Shown: positions 1 through 7,528 of the stretch, in pieces
Position numbering within the stretch: position 1 is the first letter of the stretch
How the letters are laid out: every line of letters begins with the position of its first letter
NCBI GenBank assembly: GCA_035532475.1
Contig: DATKQY010000051.1
Location: 1 to 44,652 of the forward strand
Source: DATKQY01 sp035532475
GTDB lineage: Bacteria > Actinomycetota > Acidimicrobiia > Acidimicrobiales > Bog-793
Length of the DNA: 44,652 bases
Reading direction: 5' to 3'
Program-made: the position numbers and the translations under genes
The notes under the pieces: generated by a model
What the model saw: only the letters and a program-made list of their open reading frames with translations
Database searches by the model: none
Told to the model about the DNA's origin: nothing

Positions 1-86
1 GCGAATGCTGTAGGGAATCCCGTCGACCCCGCATCCGGCCGTGCAATTCGCGAACACGACGGGCGGGCGCACTTCTCGCCGGCCCA

Positions 87-1676
87 TCACGAGTTCGCCA
101 GGATGCGGAAGGCCCCGGGATCGACCACATCGCCACCGACACGGGCTACCGCGAGGAATGCTCGCGACCCTGTCGGTCGGTTCGAGGTCGGGATGTTCGG
201 GAGGTTCGGGACCAGCTCGGCACTAAATCCGCCGAGCCTCGTCGCCACCATGTACCTGCGGAAACTGCCGACAACGGCGTAGTTCGCGCTGCCCGATGTC
301 GAGACGAACGCGGGTGCCGCGTCGACCTCCAACACCGGCTTGCCAAACAACCTGCGCTGCCCCGTCGAGCTGTCCGTTGTGAAGTCCTGCGGGCCGAGGC
401 CATCGGTCACGGACGGCGCGGCGAGGGCGGCCACCTGATCGAGCGTCGTCGGACTTAGCAGCCAAGCGCACGTGGGGTCGGTCCGGTTTCGTTCAGGGAG
501 CGCCGTGAACACCGCACGGAGGTCCTTCGCGGCGATCTGGCCGAGGGTCGTCACCGTGACGTGAGCCGGGCTTGAGGTCGTCGCCGACATCCGGGAAAAC
601 ACGCCCCAGATGTCATCAGTGCCGGAGCCGGTTGCCGTCTTCACGCTGACGTAATCCTGGTATGCGTTGCTGAGCTCCTCGGTGACGTTGTCCACGAGGT
701 TGGCCACGTCCTCACCCCACTCAATGCTGAAGGGGAGGAAGTTCCTCGCGGTCCAGATAGGGATATCCGGGCCGCTATACGTCGGCGTTTCGTCATTGCC
801 CGCGACGCCTTCCGCCAGAGTGGCGAACCCTGTGCTCGGTGCGGTGAAGGCGTGGTAGTTGTTCGTGGTGACGACCACGTTCGCCGCGTAGTCCAAGAGC
901 TGGGAGTGCGCCACCCCACCAGCGGTGACGATCAGGCTGGGATCCAAGTAGTAGGGCAATCCCAAAGAACCTGAGCCGCCTTCGCTCATCGCTCGGGTGA
1001 GGCCGCCGAGGTCGCCACCGCGAGCGGAGCGCTCGGTGAGCTGACGCGCGACGTCCGCGTGTGCGGCGCGCTCGACGTCGAGGGAGAGCCGGCGAAACTC
1101 GTCGGCCGCTCCGGCCTCGTCGCGAGTCATTTCGGCGGCTCGACCGAGGAGCACCTTCGCCCAGGCGTTGCGGTAGAGGTCCCGCCCGGTGACGAGGAGC
1201 CACCTGGAGATCAGCTTTCCATCGGCGCCGGAGGTCCGGTTGCGCACGAGGCCGTCGAGGCGGTCGGCCGCGGTCGGCGGGAGGTTGCGGGATTCGAGGT
1301 CGCGCAGGGCAAGGTCTCGGCACGTGCCGTAGGGCAGGCGCTCGGTCCCGCCGTCGAAGATGCCTCGGGACGACGCCAGGGCCATGCGGTCGTCGCGGCT
1401 ACGGAGCGTCGTGGCGACGGGTGCGGGTGCGGGTGCACTCGCGCGTGCCGGGCTCCGGGTGTTGCTGCCGCTTCGCGCGCGGGGCCGGTTCATGCGGGTG
1501 GATTCGTTGAAGCTATCGGCGAGGAGGCGACCGATCTCGTGGCGCTCGGCTCTGTTCTCGCCCATCTGGCGCCGGTCGGCCTCGGTCTGCGTCCCGTCGA
1601 TCGCCTTCGCCTTCAAGGCCTCGAAGGTCCGCATCAGCTCGCGGAGACGCGCTCGGCGCTGCTCGATCGTGGTCAT
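87..1676 (-). CDS. HK97-type phage major capsid protein
   Basis: This 529-residue protein reads as a phage major capsid protein of the HK97 fold, the shell protein of tailed phages and their satellites. The first 60 or so residues are charged and helical, as in the delta/scaffold segment that a prohead protease removes, and are followed by a low-complexity Pro/Ala stretch (about 70-95). The capsid-like part is the C-terminal half: a segment that reads like the N-arm and E-loop (about 245-330), then a beta-rich axial-domain-like segment containing LFGKPVLEVD near residue 450. It ends near the left edge, so the protease, portal and terminase, if present, lie outside. No neighbouring structural gene is visible; the next leftward genes are small or replicative. 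The family call is from overall resemblance, not alignment. Confidence 0.85.
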   Translation of the reverse strand: MTTIEQRRARLRELMRTFEALKAKAIDGTQTEADRRQMGENRAERHEIGRLLADSFNESTRMNRPRARSGSNTRSPARASAPAPAPVATTLRSRDDRMALASSRGIFDGGTERLPYGTCRDLALRDLESRNLPPTAADRLDGLVRNRTSGADGKLISRWLLVTGRDLYRNAWAKVLLGRAAEMTRDEAGAADEFRRLSLDVERAAHADVARQLTERSARGGDLGGLTRAMSEGGSGSLGLPYYLDPSLIVTAGGVAHSQLLDYAANVVVTTNNYHAFTAPSTGFATLAEGVAGNDETPTYSGPDIPIWTARNFLPFSIEWGEDVANLVDNVTEELSNAYQDYVSVKTATGSGTDDIWGVFSRMSATTSSPAHVTVTTLGQIAAKDLRAVFTALPERNRTDPTCAWLLSPTTLDQVAALAAPSVTDGLGPQDFTTDSSTGQRRLFGKPVLEVDAAPAFVSTSGSANYAVVGSFRRYMVATRLGGFSAELVPNLPNIPTSNRPTGSRAFLAVARVGGDVVDPGAFRILANS

Positions 1677-1809
1677 GCTTCCGCCCTTCCTCGGCTTTCG
1701 GCGCCGGTAGCCGATGGCTCGAGAGCCACACCGGCTGCGGGCCGGGTCCGTTGGGCGGCGGTTGCGTTTAGCTTAGTGTCGAACATGCGTTCGGTGGCGG
1801 ATGCGCGGG

Positions 1810-2007
1810 TCACGGCTCGGGGACTTCGCGGACGAGGGCCGGCGAGGAGAGGGTCGCTGAGCGTCGGCGCTGCTGGGCGAGTGAGATCCGCATCTCCCTC
1901 AAGAGCGTCGGGTTGGCGGGCTTCGCAGCGAGTGCGGCCTCGAGACTGCGGAGCCGACCGGCCTCACAGGCGTCGAGGGCGGCGATCACGGCTTCAGTGG
2001 TCGACAT
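1810..2007 (-). CDS. Small hypothetical protein of the phage-like element
   Basis: A 65-residue acidic/basic helical protein that I do not recognise. The ATG follows an AAAGGA-like ribosome binding site at about 10 bases, and the gene lies 130 bases upstream of the capsid gene on the same strand. It has no cysteine motif and no membrane segment. The bases between it and the capsid gene hold no other gene that I can support. It could be a small scaffold or head-associated protein, but that is only position-based. Confidence 0.45.
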   Translation of the reverse strand: MSTTEAVIAALDACEAGRLRSLEAALAAKPANPTLLREMRISLAQQRRRSATLSSPALVREVPEP

Positions 2008-2062
2008 TGGTTCATGTTCCTTTCCGTTGGGGTGGACAGGAGCTCGGTGGCGGCGGAACGGG

Positions 2063-2806
2063 TCATCGAAGCGCCCCCTTCACCCCGTCGTCGGGGTCTC
2101 CTACGATCGAAGGGTGAAGGCTTTGACGGTCCGCCAACCTTGGGCAAGTCTCATCGTCGCCGGGGGCAAGTCGGTGGAGAACCGGACTTGGCAGACCAAC
2201 TACCGCGGGCGCCTCATCATCCACGCGGGTGCGAAGGTCGACCGCGCGGCGATGGCTGAGCACGGGCACCTCGTCGAGGCCTACCCAGCCGGGGCGATCA
2301 TCGGCACCGTCCGTCTGGTCGACTGCGTTCGGGACTCTGCGAGCCCCTGGGCCGAGGCGGGAGCGTGGCACTGGGTCCTCGCCGATGCCGAGCCGTGCGA
2401 GCCCATCTCCTGCCGTGGCCGGCTCGGCCTGTGGAGCCCGCCCAGCGCCGCCTGAGCGCCGCTGCACATCGTCACACTCGGGAGCGCCGCCGATGGCGCA
2501 GGCGTCATCCTGGGCGGCGCTCGCACGACGCTGGCGAGCCCGAGCCGTGGCCCCTGCTACCGCGCAGCCTGGGGAGCAGTAACGGATGCGGTCGGAAGGC
2601 ACTGGAGCGCCGCATACGGCACACGCCGCGTCCGCGAAAGCGCCTCGGCCAGCACGGGCCCGCCACGCGGCGACGGTCCGGCGACGGGATTCGGCATAAT
2701 GAGTCGCCGCGCACTCCGCGTGAACGACGCGGGGTCGGCCCCGGCCGGACTGCACGATCGGACCGGCGCAGACGCGGCAAACAGGCTGGTCAGCCATCTG
2801 CGCCAT
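2063..2806 (-). CDS. Small zinc-ribbon protein (C-terminal half doubtful)
   Basis: The first 100 residues carry two cysteine clusters: CRVC (with a downstream HAEC), then CAVC followed by YCSPGC and a basic RARQRR stretch. This arrangement is typical of tiny zinc-ribbon proteins in actinobacterial phages, and it agrees with the other cysteine-rich genes to the right. The reading frame stays open to 2063 but from about residue 115 it is antisense to the ASCH gene and has no recognisable features, so the real protein may end near 2480 if a frameshift is present. Start at 2806 (MAQMADQ) or 2797 is possible. Confidence 0.4.
   Translation of the reverse strand: MAQMADQPVCRVCAGPIVQSGRGRPRVVHAECAATHYAESRRRTVAAWRARAGRGAFADAACAVCGAPVPSDRIRYCSPGCAVAGATARARQRRASAAQDDACAIGGAPECDDVQRRSGGAGRAPQAEPATAGDGLARLGIGEDPVPRSRLGPGARRVPNAVDQTDGADDRPGWVGLDEVPVLSHRRAVDLRTRVDDEAPAVVGLPSPVLHRLAPGDDETCPRLADRQSLHPSIVGDPDDGVKGALR
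2102..2107 (+). promoter_or_regulatory. -10 box of a probable leaderless promoter (ASCH gene)
   Basis: TACGAT lies exactly 6 bases before the GTG of the ASCH gene, with no ribosome binding site between them. The spacing places the transcription start at or next to the start codon. Confidence 0.45.
2114..2455 (+). CDS. ASCH-domain protein
   Basis: A 113-residue protein with the ASCH (ASC-1 homology) fold, a PUA-like RNA- or modified-base-binding domain. The hallmarks are seen directly: an N-terminal LTVRQPWASLI motif (residues 3-13), then VENRTW and NYRGRLIIHAG (about 22-40), and later GxxxGTVRLVDC. The GTG start is chosen because the family begins almost exactly there and a TACGAT box lies 6 bases upstream; the longer in-frame extension has no family resemblance. 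The gene runs against the surrounding leftward phage-like genes, like an independently transcribed cargo gene. ASCH proteins in phages have been linked to RNA modification or anti-defence roles, but nothing here shows which. Confidence 0.8.
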   Translation: MKALTVRQPWASLIVAGGKSVENRTWQTNYRGRLIIHAGAKVDRAAMAEHGHLVEAYPAGAIIGTVRLVDCVRDSASPWAEAGAWHWVLADAEPCEPISCRGRLGLWSPPSAA

Positions 2807-2941
2807 TCCGCCACGCGAGAATTCCCGGAATCGCGTGGCTATGTAAAAAACGATGAGCCTGGTCGTGAGGGTCCTGGCTTTTACCCGTCCGAGACCCACC
2901 CCCCCTGTCGCTAGCCGGCGACGCACCCGCCGGGTTGCCGC

Positions 2942-3151
2942 TCACCGCTCGCCCCCGACGTGCCACCAGGCGCAGACGGCGCATCGGTAGACCCCGGGTG
3001 GTGGTCTGCGGTGGCGTGCACCTGCATGGTCTGCCGCTGCCAGGGCCTCTGCCTCGGATAGGTGCGAAACCTTCGGGTCACCCCAGCGGTTCAGGTGGGA
3101 GGACGGATCCCGTTTGATCGTAGGGTCACGCCGGCGCCTGGCGGCGGTCAT
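2942..3151 (-). CDS. Small cysteine-containing phage-type protein
   Basis: A 69-residue basic protein ending in YRCAVCAWWHVG, a pattern (aromatic, CxxC, W-H) that recurs in small actinobacteriophage proteins of unknown function. The central SEAEALAAA segment is helical. Its ATG overlaps the stop of the upstream gene (ATGA), so the two are translationally coupled. A single CxxC plus histidine could form half a zinc site, perhaps as a dimer. No function can be assigned. Confidence 0.6.
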   Translation of the reverse strand: MTAARRRRDPTIKRDPSSHLNRWGDPKVSHLSEAEALAAADHAGARHRRPPPGVYRCAVCAWWHVGGER

Positions 3152-3324
3152 TGGTGCTCGTCTGACACTGAGCGCCGGCGCACAGGTCGGTCGTCTCGTT
3201 CGTCGTCTCGGCTGGGTTGCGCGTTCTGAGCATGCAACCTCTTCGTGACCTTGGCCCGTCGTCCATGAGGTCCGTGTCCTCGAAAGGAGCGGGCATCGGG
3301 CGCGAAGTTCGCTGGCGGATTCAT
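3148..3324 (-). CDS. Small basic hypothetical protein
   Basis: A 58-residue, Arg/His-rich protein. The start at 3324 is chosen because an AAGGAG ribosome binding site lies 8 bases upstream; the longer in-frame extension lacks one. The stop overlaps the next gene by ATGA. It has no cysteine motif. I do not recognise it; its charge suggests nucleic-acid contact. Confidence 0.45.
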   Translation of the reverse strand: MNPPANFAPDARSFRGHGPHGRRAKVTKRLHAQNAQPSRDDERDDRPVRRRSVSDEHQ

Positions 3325-3346
3325 GAGGTCGTCTCCTTGAAGTTGG

Positions 3347-3529
3347 TCATGCTGGCCACCGTCCTTCGACCCACGCCGTGAGCCACCAGGTGCGCCAGCG
3401 GTGGCCGTGGTCACATCGATACGACGCCACGGTGTGCGCGCCGTCGATGACGGTCCGCGTCGGGTCGTGCGCGGTCGCGTCGTCATCGGCAAGGCACGAC
3501 GGGCAGCAGTCCTGAAGGCGCGCGGTCAT
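3347..3529 (-). CDS. Small zinc-finger protein
   Basis: A 60-residue protein with CCPSC near the N terminus and YRCDHGHRWRTWW near the C terminus, a treble-clef-like C-x2-C / C-x2-H arrangement with a Trp-rich tail. The ATG at 3529 overlaps the TGA of the upstream gene (ATGA), which fixes the start. It is probably a DNA- or RNA-binding accessory protein of the element. The longer in-frame version beginning further upstream overlaps the neighbouring gene and is not favoured. Confidence 0.6.
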   Translation of the reverse strand: MTARLQDCCPSCLADDDATAHDPTRTVIDGAHTVASYRCDHGHRWRTWWLTAWVEGRWPA

Positions 3530-3822
3530 GACGCGCGCCTCGGTGGACGGCGGTAGTGGAGGCACTTGCATCCGGGGACGCAGCAGTAGTGGGCGCCGTA
3601 GTCGGCGTGCTGGTCGAGGTGGTGTCCACACGCGCAGACAGGGCCGGCGGCCCACAACCACGGGGCCCTAAAGGACCCCTCGTGATGGTCCTGGGGGATG
3701 GCCTTTGATGGTCCTGGGCGTGGTCGTGGCTCTATGCAGGGCTTTTGCCGGTTGTGGTCCTGGCATGGTCCTGGGCGTGGTCGTGGGACTGTTCTGGGCA
3801 TGGTCCTGGGCGACTCGACCAT
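3526..3822 (-). CDS. Cys/His-rich small protein with a repeat-derived N terminus
   Basis: The C-terminal 40 residues carry CACGHHLDQH followed by CCVPGCKCLHY, a dense Cys/His cluster able to bind zinc. The N-terminal 50 residues are Pro/Arg/Asp-rich and are encoded by near-identical DNA repeats, so they may not be translated, or they may be a recent expansion. The start at 3822 lies 2 bases before the end of the helicase gene, consistent with one transcript. No known family is recognised. Confidence 0.45.
   Translation of the reverse strand: MVESPRTMPRTVPRPRPGPCQDHNRQKPCIEPRPRPGPSKAIPQDHHEGSFRAPWLWAAGPVCACGHHLDQHADYGAHYCCVPGCKCLHYRRPPRRAS
3685..3812. repeat. Direct repeats at the 3' end of the helicase gene (iteron-like)
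   Basis: The 11-base unit ATGGTCCTGGG occurs at 3685, 3708, 3765 and 3800. Two of these copies belong to identical 22-base stretches (3708-3729 and 3765-3786) that start 57 bases apart. The repeats end 13 bases before the RepA-like helicase stop codon. Repeats beside a replication gene are often initiator binding sites; this role is inferred only from position. Confidence 0.6.
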
Positions 3823-3824
3823 CG

Positions 3825-4934
3825 CTAGGTGCCCTCCAGACGGCCGGAGATCGGGAAATAGTGCGTCGCCGACCGGCCGCCAGCACCGCCGCGGTCGCCC
3901 TCCAAGCGGTGGATCCGCCCTTCGTTTGCGAGGCGCTCGAGCTGTCGCCTGGCCTTGCGGACGGCGTTGTCGTCGTCGGTCCCGTAGACCGTTGTGGCGA
4001 CCTCGGCCGCGCTGGCGCCACGTTCTGAGCGTTGGACGATGGAGTAGGCGTCGACGTGGTCGAGCACGCTCGAGCGACCAGCAATGTGATCGTGCTCGAC
4101 CTTCAGCGGGCCGACCAGTTCATCCGGCTGCTTCAGGTGCTGGAGCTCGACGACCGGGTCGCCGGCCTCGCCCCAGAGCATGACCACCGACCCGGCGCCA
4201 GCCGTGAGCCACCGTGAGCCGTAGACGTCGGCGAGGTGACGGGGCTTGCCTGCGCCGGCCTGGGCCTTGCGCTGATGGTGCAGTGCCCCGACATCGACCC
4301 CGGCGGCGCAGCAGTTCTGAAACGCCCGGTTCAGGCCGAGGCCGGTCTCCTCCCGGGAGAGGTCGGCCGCCACGTCCTTCACGGAGTCGAGCACAACGAC
4401 GGAGGCGCCGGCTCGGCGAGCCATAGCGAGCAGCGCGTCGGGCTCCGCGGCGAGATCGAAGGGCAGCGGACCCCGCCAGATAGCAAGGCGATCGTCAAGC
4501 TGCTGGCGATCCTTCTCGCTCACCATCCTGGCGAAGGAGCGCAGCGCCTGGGCGGGGCGATCGCAGGCCAAGTAGAGGACGCGGTCGCCGTCGCCGTGGA
4601 TGCCGAACCCGAGCAACGACGCTTCGCCGATCCCGGCCAGGCCGAGCACGAGCTGTCCGGCGAGTGTCGTCTTGCCGACCGCGTCGGGTCCGCAGAGCAG
4701 AAACGGCTCGGCGCGGGCCCAGAGCGACTGGTGACCGTCGCCCCAGCGGGATTCGACCGTCGGCGGGGCGTCGAGAATCGAGCCACCGGGCGTCATCCGC
4801 CGCGCGTTCAGCTCGAGCAGCACCTCACAGCGCGGCGCTGCATCATCGACCTCGCTCGCCGGGCCCGCGTTTGGAATGCGGCGCACGACTGGCGCTTCCT
4901 GAAGGATCTTCTCCGCCCGGGCGTCAACCGACAT
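3825..4934 (-). CDS. RepA-like hexameric replicative helicase / AAA ATPase
   Basis: A 369-residue RecA-fold ATPase. The Walker A motif GPDAVGKTT is at residues 82-90 and Walker B (VVVLDS) at about 179-184. The order of motifs, the YLACDRP segment after the first strand pair and the later LHHQRK element match the RepA/KaiC-like helicases carried by plasmids and phages (AAA_25 type). The last 70 residues (about 295-360) look like a winged-helix domain (ASAAEVATTVYG then KARRQLERLANEGRI), useful for origin DNA. Its ATG overlaps the upstream gene by 11 bases. The likely role is unwinding the element's origin; the direct repeats just downstream may be that origin. Confidence 0.75.
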   Translation of the reverse strand: MSVDARAEKILQEAPVVRRIPNAGPASEVDDAAPRCEVLLELNARRMTPGGSILDAPPTVESRWGDGHQSLWARAEPFLLCGPDAVGKTTLAGQLVLGLAGIGEASLLGFGIHGDGDRVLYLACDRPAQALRSFARMVSEKDRQQLDDRLAIWRGPLPFDLAAEPDALLAMARRAGASVVVLDSVKDVAADLSREETGLGLNRAFQNCCAAGVDVGALHHQRKAQAGAGKPRHLADVYGSRWLTAGAGSVVMLWGEAGDPVVELQHLKQPDELVGPLKVEHDHIAGRSSVLDHVDAYSIVQRSERGASAAEVATTVYGTDDDNAVRKARRQLERLANEGRIHRLEGDRGGAGGRSATHYFPISGRLEGT

Positions 4935-5508
4935 GGGACACCTCCGCCGGCTGCTCGCGGAGCGCTGCGCAGATCACGCGGTCGGCGATGTCGGGGTCGA
5001 TGCCGACGCGGTCGGCGAGCGCCAGCGCCGCCTTCACCACCTTCGGCAGGTCGGTGGGGGCGAAGCGGCGCATTTCGGCGACGACGTTCGCCAACCTGCG
5101 CGGGTCCGCCCGTAGCCATTCGTCAGGCAGGGCCGCGGCGGCGCGCGGGTCGGCCCGGCGCGGGAACGCGCCGGTGAACCTCACGTTGAGGATCAGTTGA
5201 CGCCACCAGGCCTCAAGGACAGTCGCCGGGGCGACCTCGTCGAGGGAGCGGCGGATCGCCGCGGCCTCCTCGAGGGTGAGCCGTCCGTCCGTTTCGGCCT
5301 CTTTGGCTCGCCGGAGCACGCAGGCCCGCAGTTCCGGGTCCGCTGCACGGGCCTCGTGGCGCCGGCGCCGTTCGTAGAAGATGCCGTCGAGCTCGGCCGT
5401 CGACAGCTCGGCGATGTCGTCTCGGGTAAGCTGTCGGCGGCTTGGTGGGCCATGAGTTTGGGCGATTGCGTCGGCTTCGGCCGGCGCTTCGCCTCTTCTG
5501 GGGGTCAC
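4924..5508 (-). CDS. Hypothetical replication-module protein
   Basis: A 194-residue soluble, Arg/Ala/Glu-rich protein starting with GTG. It contains long helices (about 30-100) and a second helical block after RFTGAFPRR (about 112-190). No catalytic motif or cysteine cluster is seen. It sits directly before, and overlaps, the helicase gene, so a helper role in replication (loader, primase partner) is possible, but I do not recognise the family. Confidence 0.6.
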   Translation of the reverse strand: MTPRRGEAPAEADAIAQTHGPPSRRQLTRDDIAELSTAELDGIFYERRRRHEARAADPELRACVLRRAKEAETDGRLTLEEAAAIRRSLDEVAPATVLEAWWRQLILNVRFTGAFPRRADPRAAAALPDEWLRADPRRLANVVAEMRRFAPTDLPKVVKAALALADRVGIDPDIADRVICAALREQPAEVSHVG

Positions 5509-5548
5509 TCGTCGTGGCCCTCCTCCCGGGCGGATCGGTGGGTAGGGG

Positions 5549-5749
5549 TTAGGACGGCTCCACGCGGTTCGCCTCGACCATCCCGTCGAGATCCTCCAGC
5601 GCGAACAGGAGCTTGCCGCCGGCCCTGGAGAAGGGGATCGTGCGCATGGCGACTCCCCGGCGCAGCCACCGCTCGGTGAGCCACGGCCGCTCGGCGAGGA
5701 GCTGCTTCAGCGTGACGTAGTGCTTCTGGACTGCCGTTCCCGTAGTCAT
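5549..5749 (-). CDS. Small HTH / excisionase-like DNA-binding protein
   Basis: A 66-residue protein with the layout of the MerR-like excisionase family: TLKQLLAERPWLTERWLRRGV (helix-turn-helix, about 13-33), then a beta hairpin (IPFSRAGGKLLF) and a final helix (ALEDLDGMVEANR). The start at 5749 is chosen over a longer frame because a TACTGT -10-like box lies 7 bases upstream and a TAGACA half-site abuts it. It heads the leftward replication operon and is divergent from the integrase unit, as expected for an excisionase or control protein. Confidence 0.65.
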   Translation of the reverse strand: MTTGTAVQKHYVTLKQLLAERPWLTERWLRRGVAMRTIPFSRAGGKLLFALEDLDGMVEANRVEPS

Positions 5750-5751
5750 GG

Positions 5752-5834
5752 TAGACACAGTAGCCATAGCTAGAGGCGCCGGGTCGACAAAAGCGACTTT
5801 TGGGGTAGACAACTTTCGAGAGAATGTCTATAGT
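5752..5834. promoter_or_regulatory. Divergent promoter region with TAGACA operator half-sites
   Basis: Rightward promoter: -35-like TAGACA (5806-5811), 17-base spacer, -10 TATAGT (5829-5834), then the ATG at 5841 only 6 bases later, so the mRNA is probably leaderless. TGTCTA at 5825-5830 is the inverted partner of TAGACA at 5806-5811 with a 13-base spacer, forming a palindromic site over both promoter elements. A third TAGACA (5752-5757) lies between the leftward -10-like box (5757-5762 on the minus strand) and the leftward ATG. This looks like a regulator-controlled switch between the two arms. Confidence 0.6.
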
Positions 5835-5840
5835 GTCACC

Positions 5841-6425
5841 ATGACCGCCAAACGCCCTGCCGCATGGAACTGCGTCTGTCCCTCATGGTCAGACCCCGTC
5901 GAGCTCGTCGGCGACGGCCTCTTCCCCGCTCGAGCGACGATCATCTATGTCGACTCGTCGAACCCGCTCGAGATCGTCTTAACGGTCGAGGTCCGGGATG
6001 GCGCGCCGGTGTTCAGGCAGGTGGGCATCGCCGAGCGCCCAGGCGCCGACCTCACGCCGGCCGCGTTGCGGAAGCTGGACTGGCCGCTGATCTTTGAGCG
6101 AGTGCGGTTTTGGGCGACGAGTGCTGCGGCGATGGGCATCCGTCCCGATCTCGGCGAGGGCATCGTCTCTGGCCTGTCGGATCTCACGGCCGATGAGGCT
6201 CGCTCGATCGAGCGAGTCGCCGAGGGCGATGTGCGGCGCCGGCGAGTCAATGACGCTCTATTGCGCGACGTGGCTGCCATCGTTCGCGCCAACCCCGCCG
6301 AGCCGACAAAGGCGGTAGCGGCGCAAAGGTTCACGTCGCATCGGAACGCGACGAGGTGGATCGCCACGGCGCGCGAGCGCGGCTTCCTGGTCGACGGGTT
6401 CTCACGAGAGGAGAGCGGAGCATGA
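5841..6425 (+). CDS. Hypothetical protein with C-terminal HTH-like segment, coupled to integrase
   Basis: A 194-residue protein that I do not recognise by name. The N-terminal half is beta-rich (ATIIYVDSSNPLEIVLTVEVRDG); the C-terminal 60 residues are helical, with IVRANPAEPTKAVAAQRF then RNATRWIATARERGFL, which resembles a winged HTH reading 'plant-type' repressors of actinobacterial integrative elements. The start is fixed by the leaderless promoter at 5829-5834. The stop overlaps the integrase ATG (ATGA). By position it is the best candidate for the protein that binds the TAGACA sites. Confidence 0.6.
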   Translation: MTAKRPAAWNCVCPSWSDPVELVGDGLFPARATIIYVDSSNPLEIVLTVEVRDGAPVFRQVGIAERPGADLTPAALRKLDWPLIFERVRFWATSAAAMGIRPDLGEGIVSGLSDLTADEARSIERVAEGDVRRRRVNDALLRDVAAIVRANPAEPTKAVAAQRFTSHRNATRWIATARERGFLVDGFSREESGA

Positions 6426-7528
6426 GCAGCGTCAAGCGAGACGTGTCGGGCGCCTGGCGGGCACGGTGGCGCGACCCGAGCGGTCAGTCCCGCTCGCGGA
6501 ACTTCGAGCGTAAGGCGGAGGCGGAGCGGTTCCTGACGACGGTTGAGGGCTCCAAGCTGTTCGGTGCCTACGTGGATCCGTCCGCCGGCCGCGTGCTGTT
6601 CGGCGACTACGCGACGTCCTGGGCGGCGGCGCAGATCCACTCCCGGGCGACGACGGCCCGCGTCGCCTCCCTGTTGGATCTCCACGTGCTGCCGTTCCTT
6701 GGCGCGCGTCCCCTGGCCGCGATCCGCCCGAGCGAGTTGCAGGCGTGGATCCGCGGCCGGTCCGACGTCCTCGAGCCCGCCACGGTGAGCCTGGTCTACC
6801 GGTACACGGTCGCCATTCTCCGCGCCGCGGTGGCGGACCGGCTGCTCGGCGAGAGTCCGGCGCGCGGGATCAAGCTGCCGCGCTCAGAACCTCGGCACGT
6901 GGTCCCGCTCGAGACGGAGATCGTCGAGGCGCTGATCGCTGCCGTACCCGACCGCTACCGGGCGCTGGTCGTGCTGGCCGCCGGGACGGGGCTGCGACAG
7001 GGCGAGGCGTTCGGCCTCACGACCGATCGGGTCGACTTCCTGCGGCGCACGCTCACGGTCGACCGCCAGCTCGTCGCCATGCCCCGCTGCGTGCCCGTCA
7101 TGGCCGCTCCGAAGTCCTCGGCGAGCCGTCGCACCGTCCCGCTGCCTACGGTCGTCACAGAGGCTCTGGCGGCCCATCTGGCGCGCTACCCGGCCGGCCC
7201 TGGTGAGCTGATCTTCACCACGGGCGAGGGCCAGCCCATCCGGCGGGTGACCTTCGGCAACGTCTGGCGGATCGCGGTAGCGAAGGCGGGCGCGCCCGCG
7301 GGTACCGGGTTCCACGCGCTGAGGCACTACTACGCGTCGCTCCTGATCCGCCATGGGGAGTCGGTGAAGGTCGTGCAGGTTCGGCTCGGTCACGCCAGCG
7401 CCCGCGAGACGTTGGACACGTACTCCCACCTCTGGCCCGACAGTGAGGACCAGACGCGGGCGGCGGTGGATTCGGTCCTCGGCGCTGCCGTGTCAGATCC
7501 GTGTCAGACGGCCACCGTCCCGAGCTGA
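6422..7528 (+). CDS. Tyrosine recombinase / phage integrase
   Basis: A 368-residue site-specific recombinase. The N-terminal arm-binding-like segment (1-55) includes WRARWRDPSG; a core-binding SAM-like domain covers about 60-150; the catalytic domain covers about 160-345. The catalytic set is visible: Arg192 (TGLRQGE), Lys231, His298-x2-Arg301 (HALRHYY), His324 (LGHAS) and the nucleophile Tyr334 (DTYSHLWP). All residues are present, so it should be active. It would insert and excise the element; as the last gene of the element, it puts an attachment site within the next few hundred bases. Confidence 0.93.
   Translation: MSSVKRDVSGAWRARWRDPSGQSRSRNFERKAEAERFLTTVEGSKLFGAYVDPSAGRVLFGDYATSWAAAQIHSRATTARVASLLDLHVLPFLGARPLAAIRPSELQAWIRGRSDVLEPATVSLVYRYTVAILRAAVADRLLGESPARGIKLPRSEPRHVVPLETEIVEALIAAVPDRYRALVVLAAGTGLRQGEAFGLTTDRVDFLRRTLTVDRQLVAMPRCVPVMAAPKSSASRRTVPLPTVVTEALAAHLARYPAGPGELIFTTGEGQPIRRVTFGNVWRIAVAKAGAPAGTGFHALRHYYASLLIRHGESVKVVQVRLGHASARETLDTYSHLWPDSEDQTRAAVDSVLGAAVSDPCQTATVPS

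Noticed and set aside
1059..2117. Long rightward frame over the capsid gene
   Set aside because: It is antisense to the capsid gene, Val/Gly/Arg-rich and matches no family; it is a GC-driven shadow.
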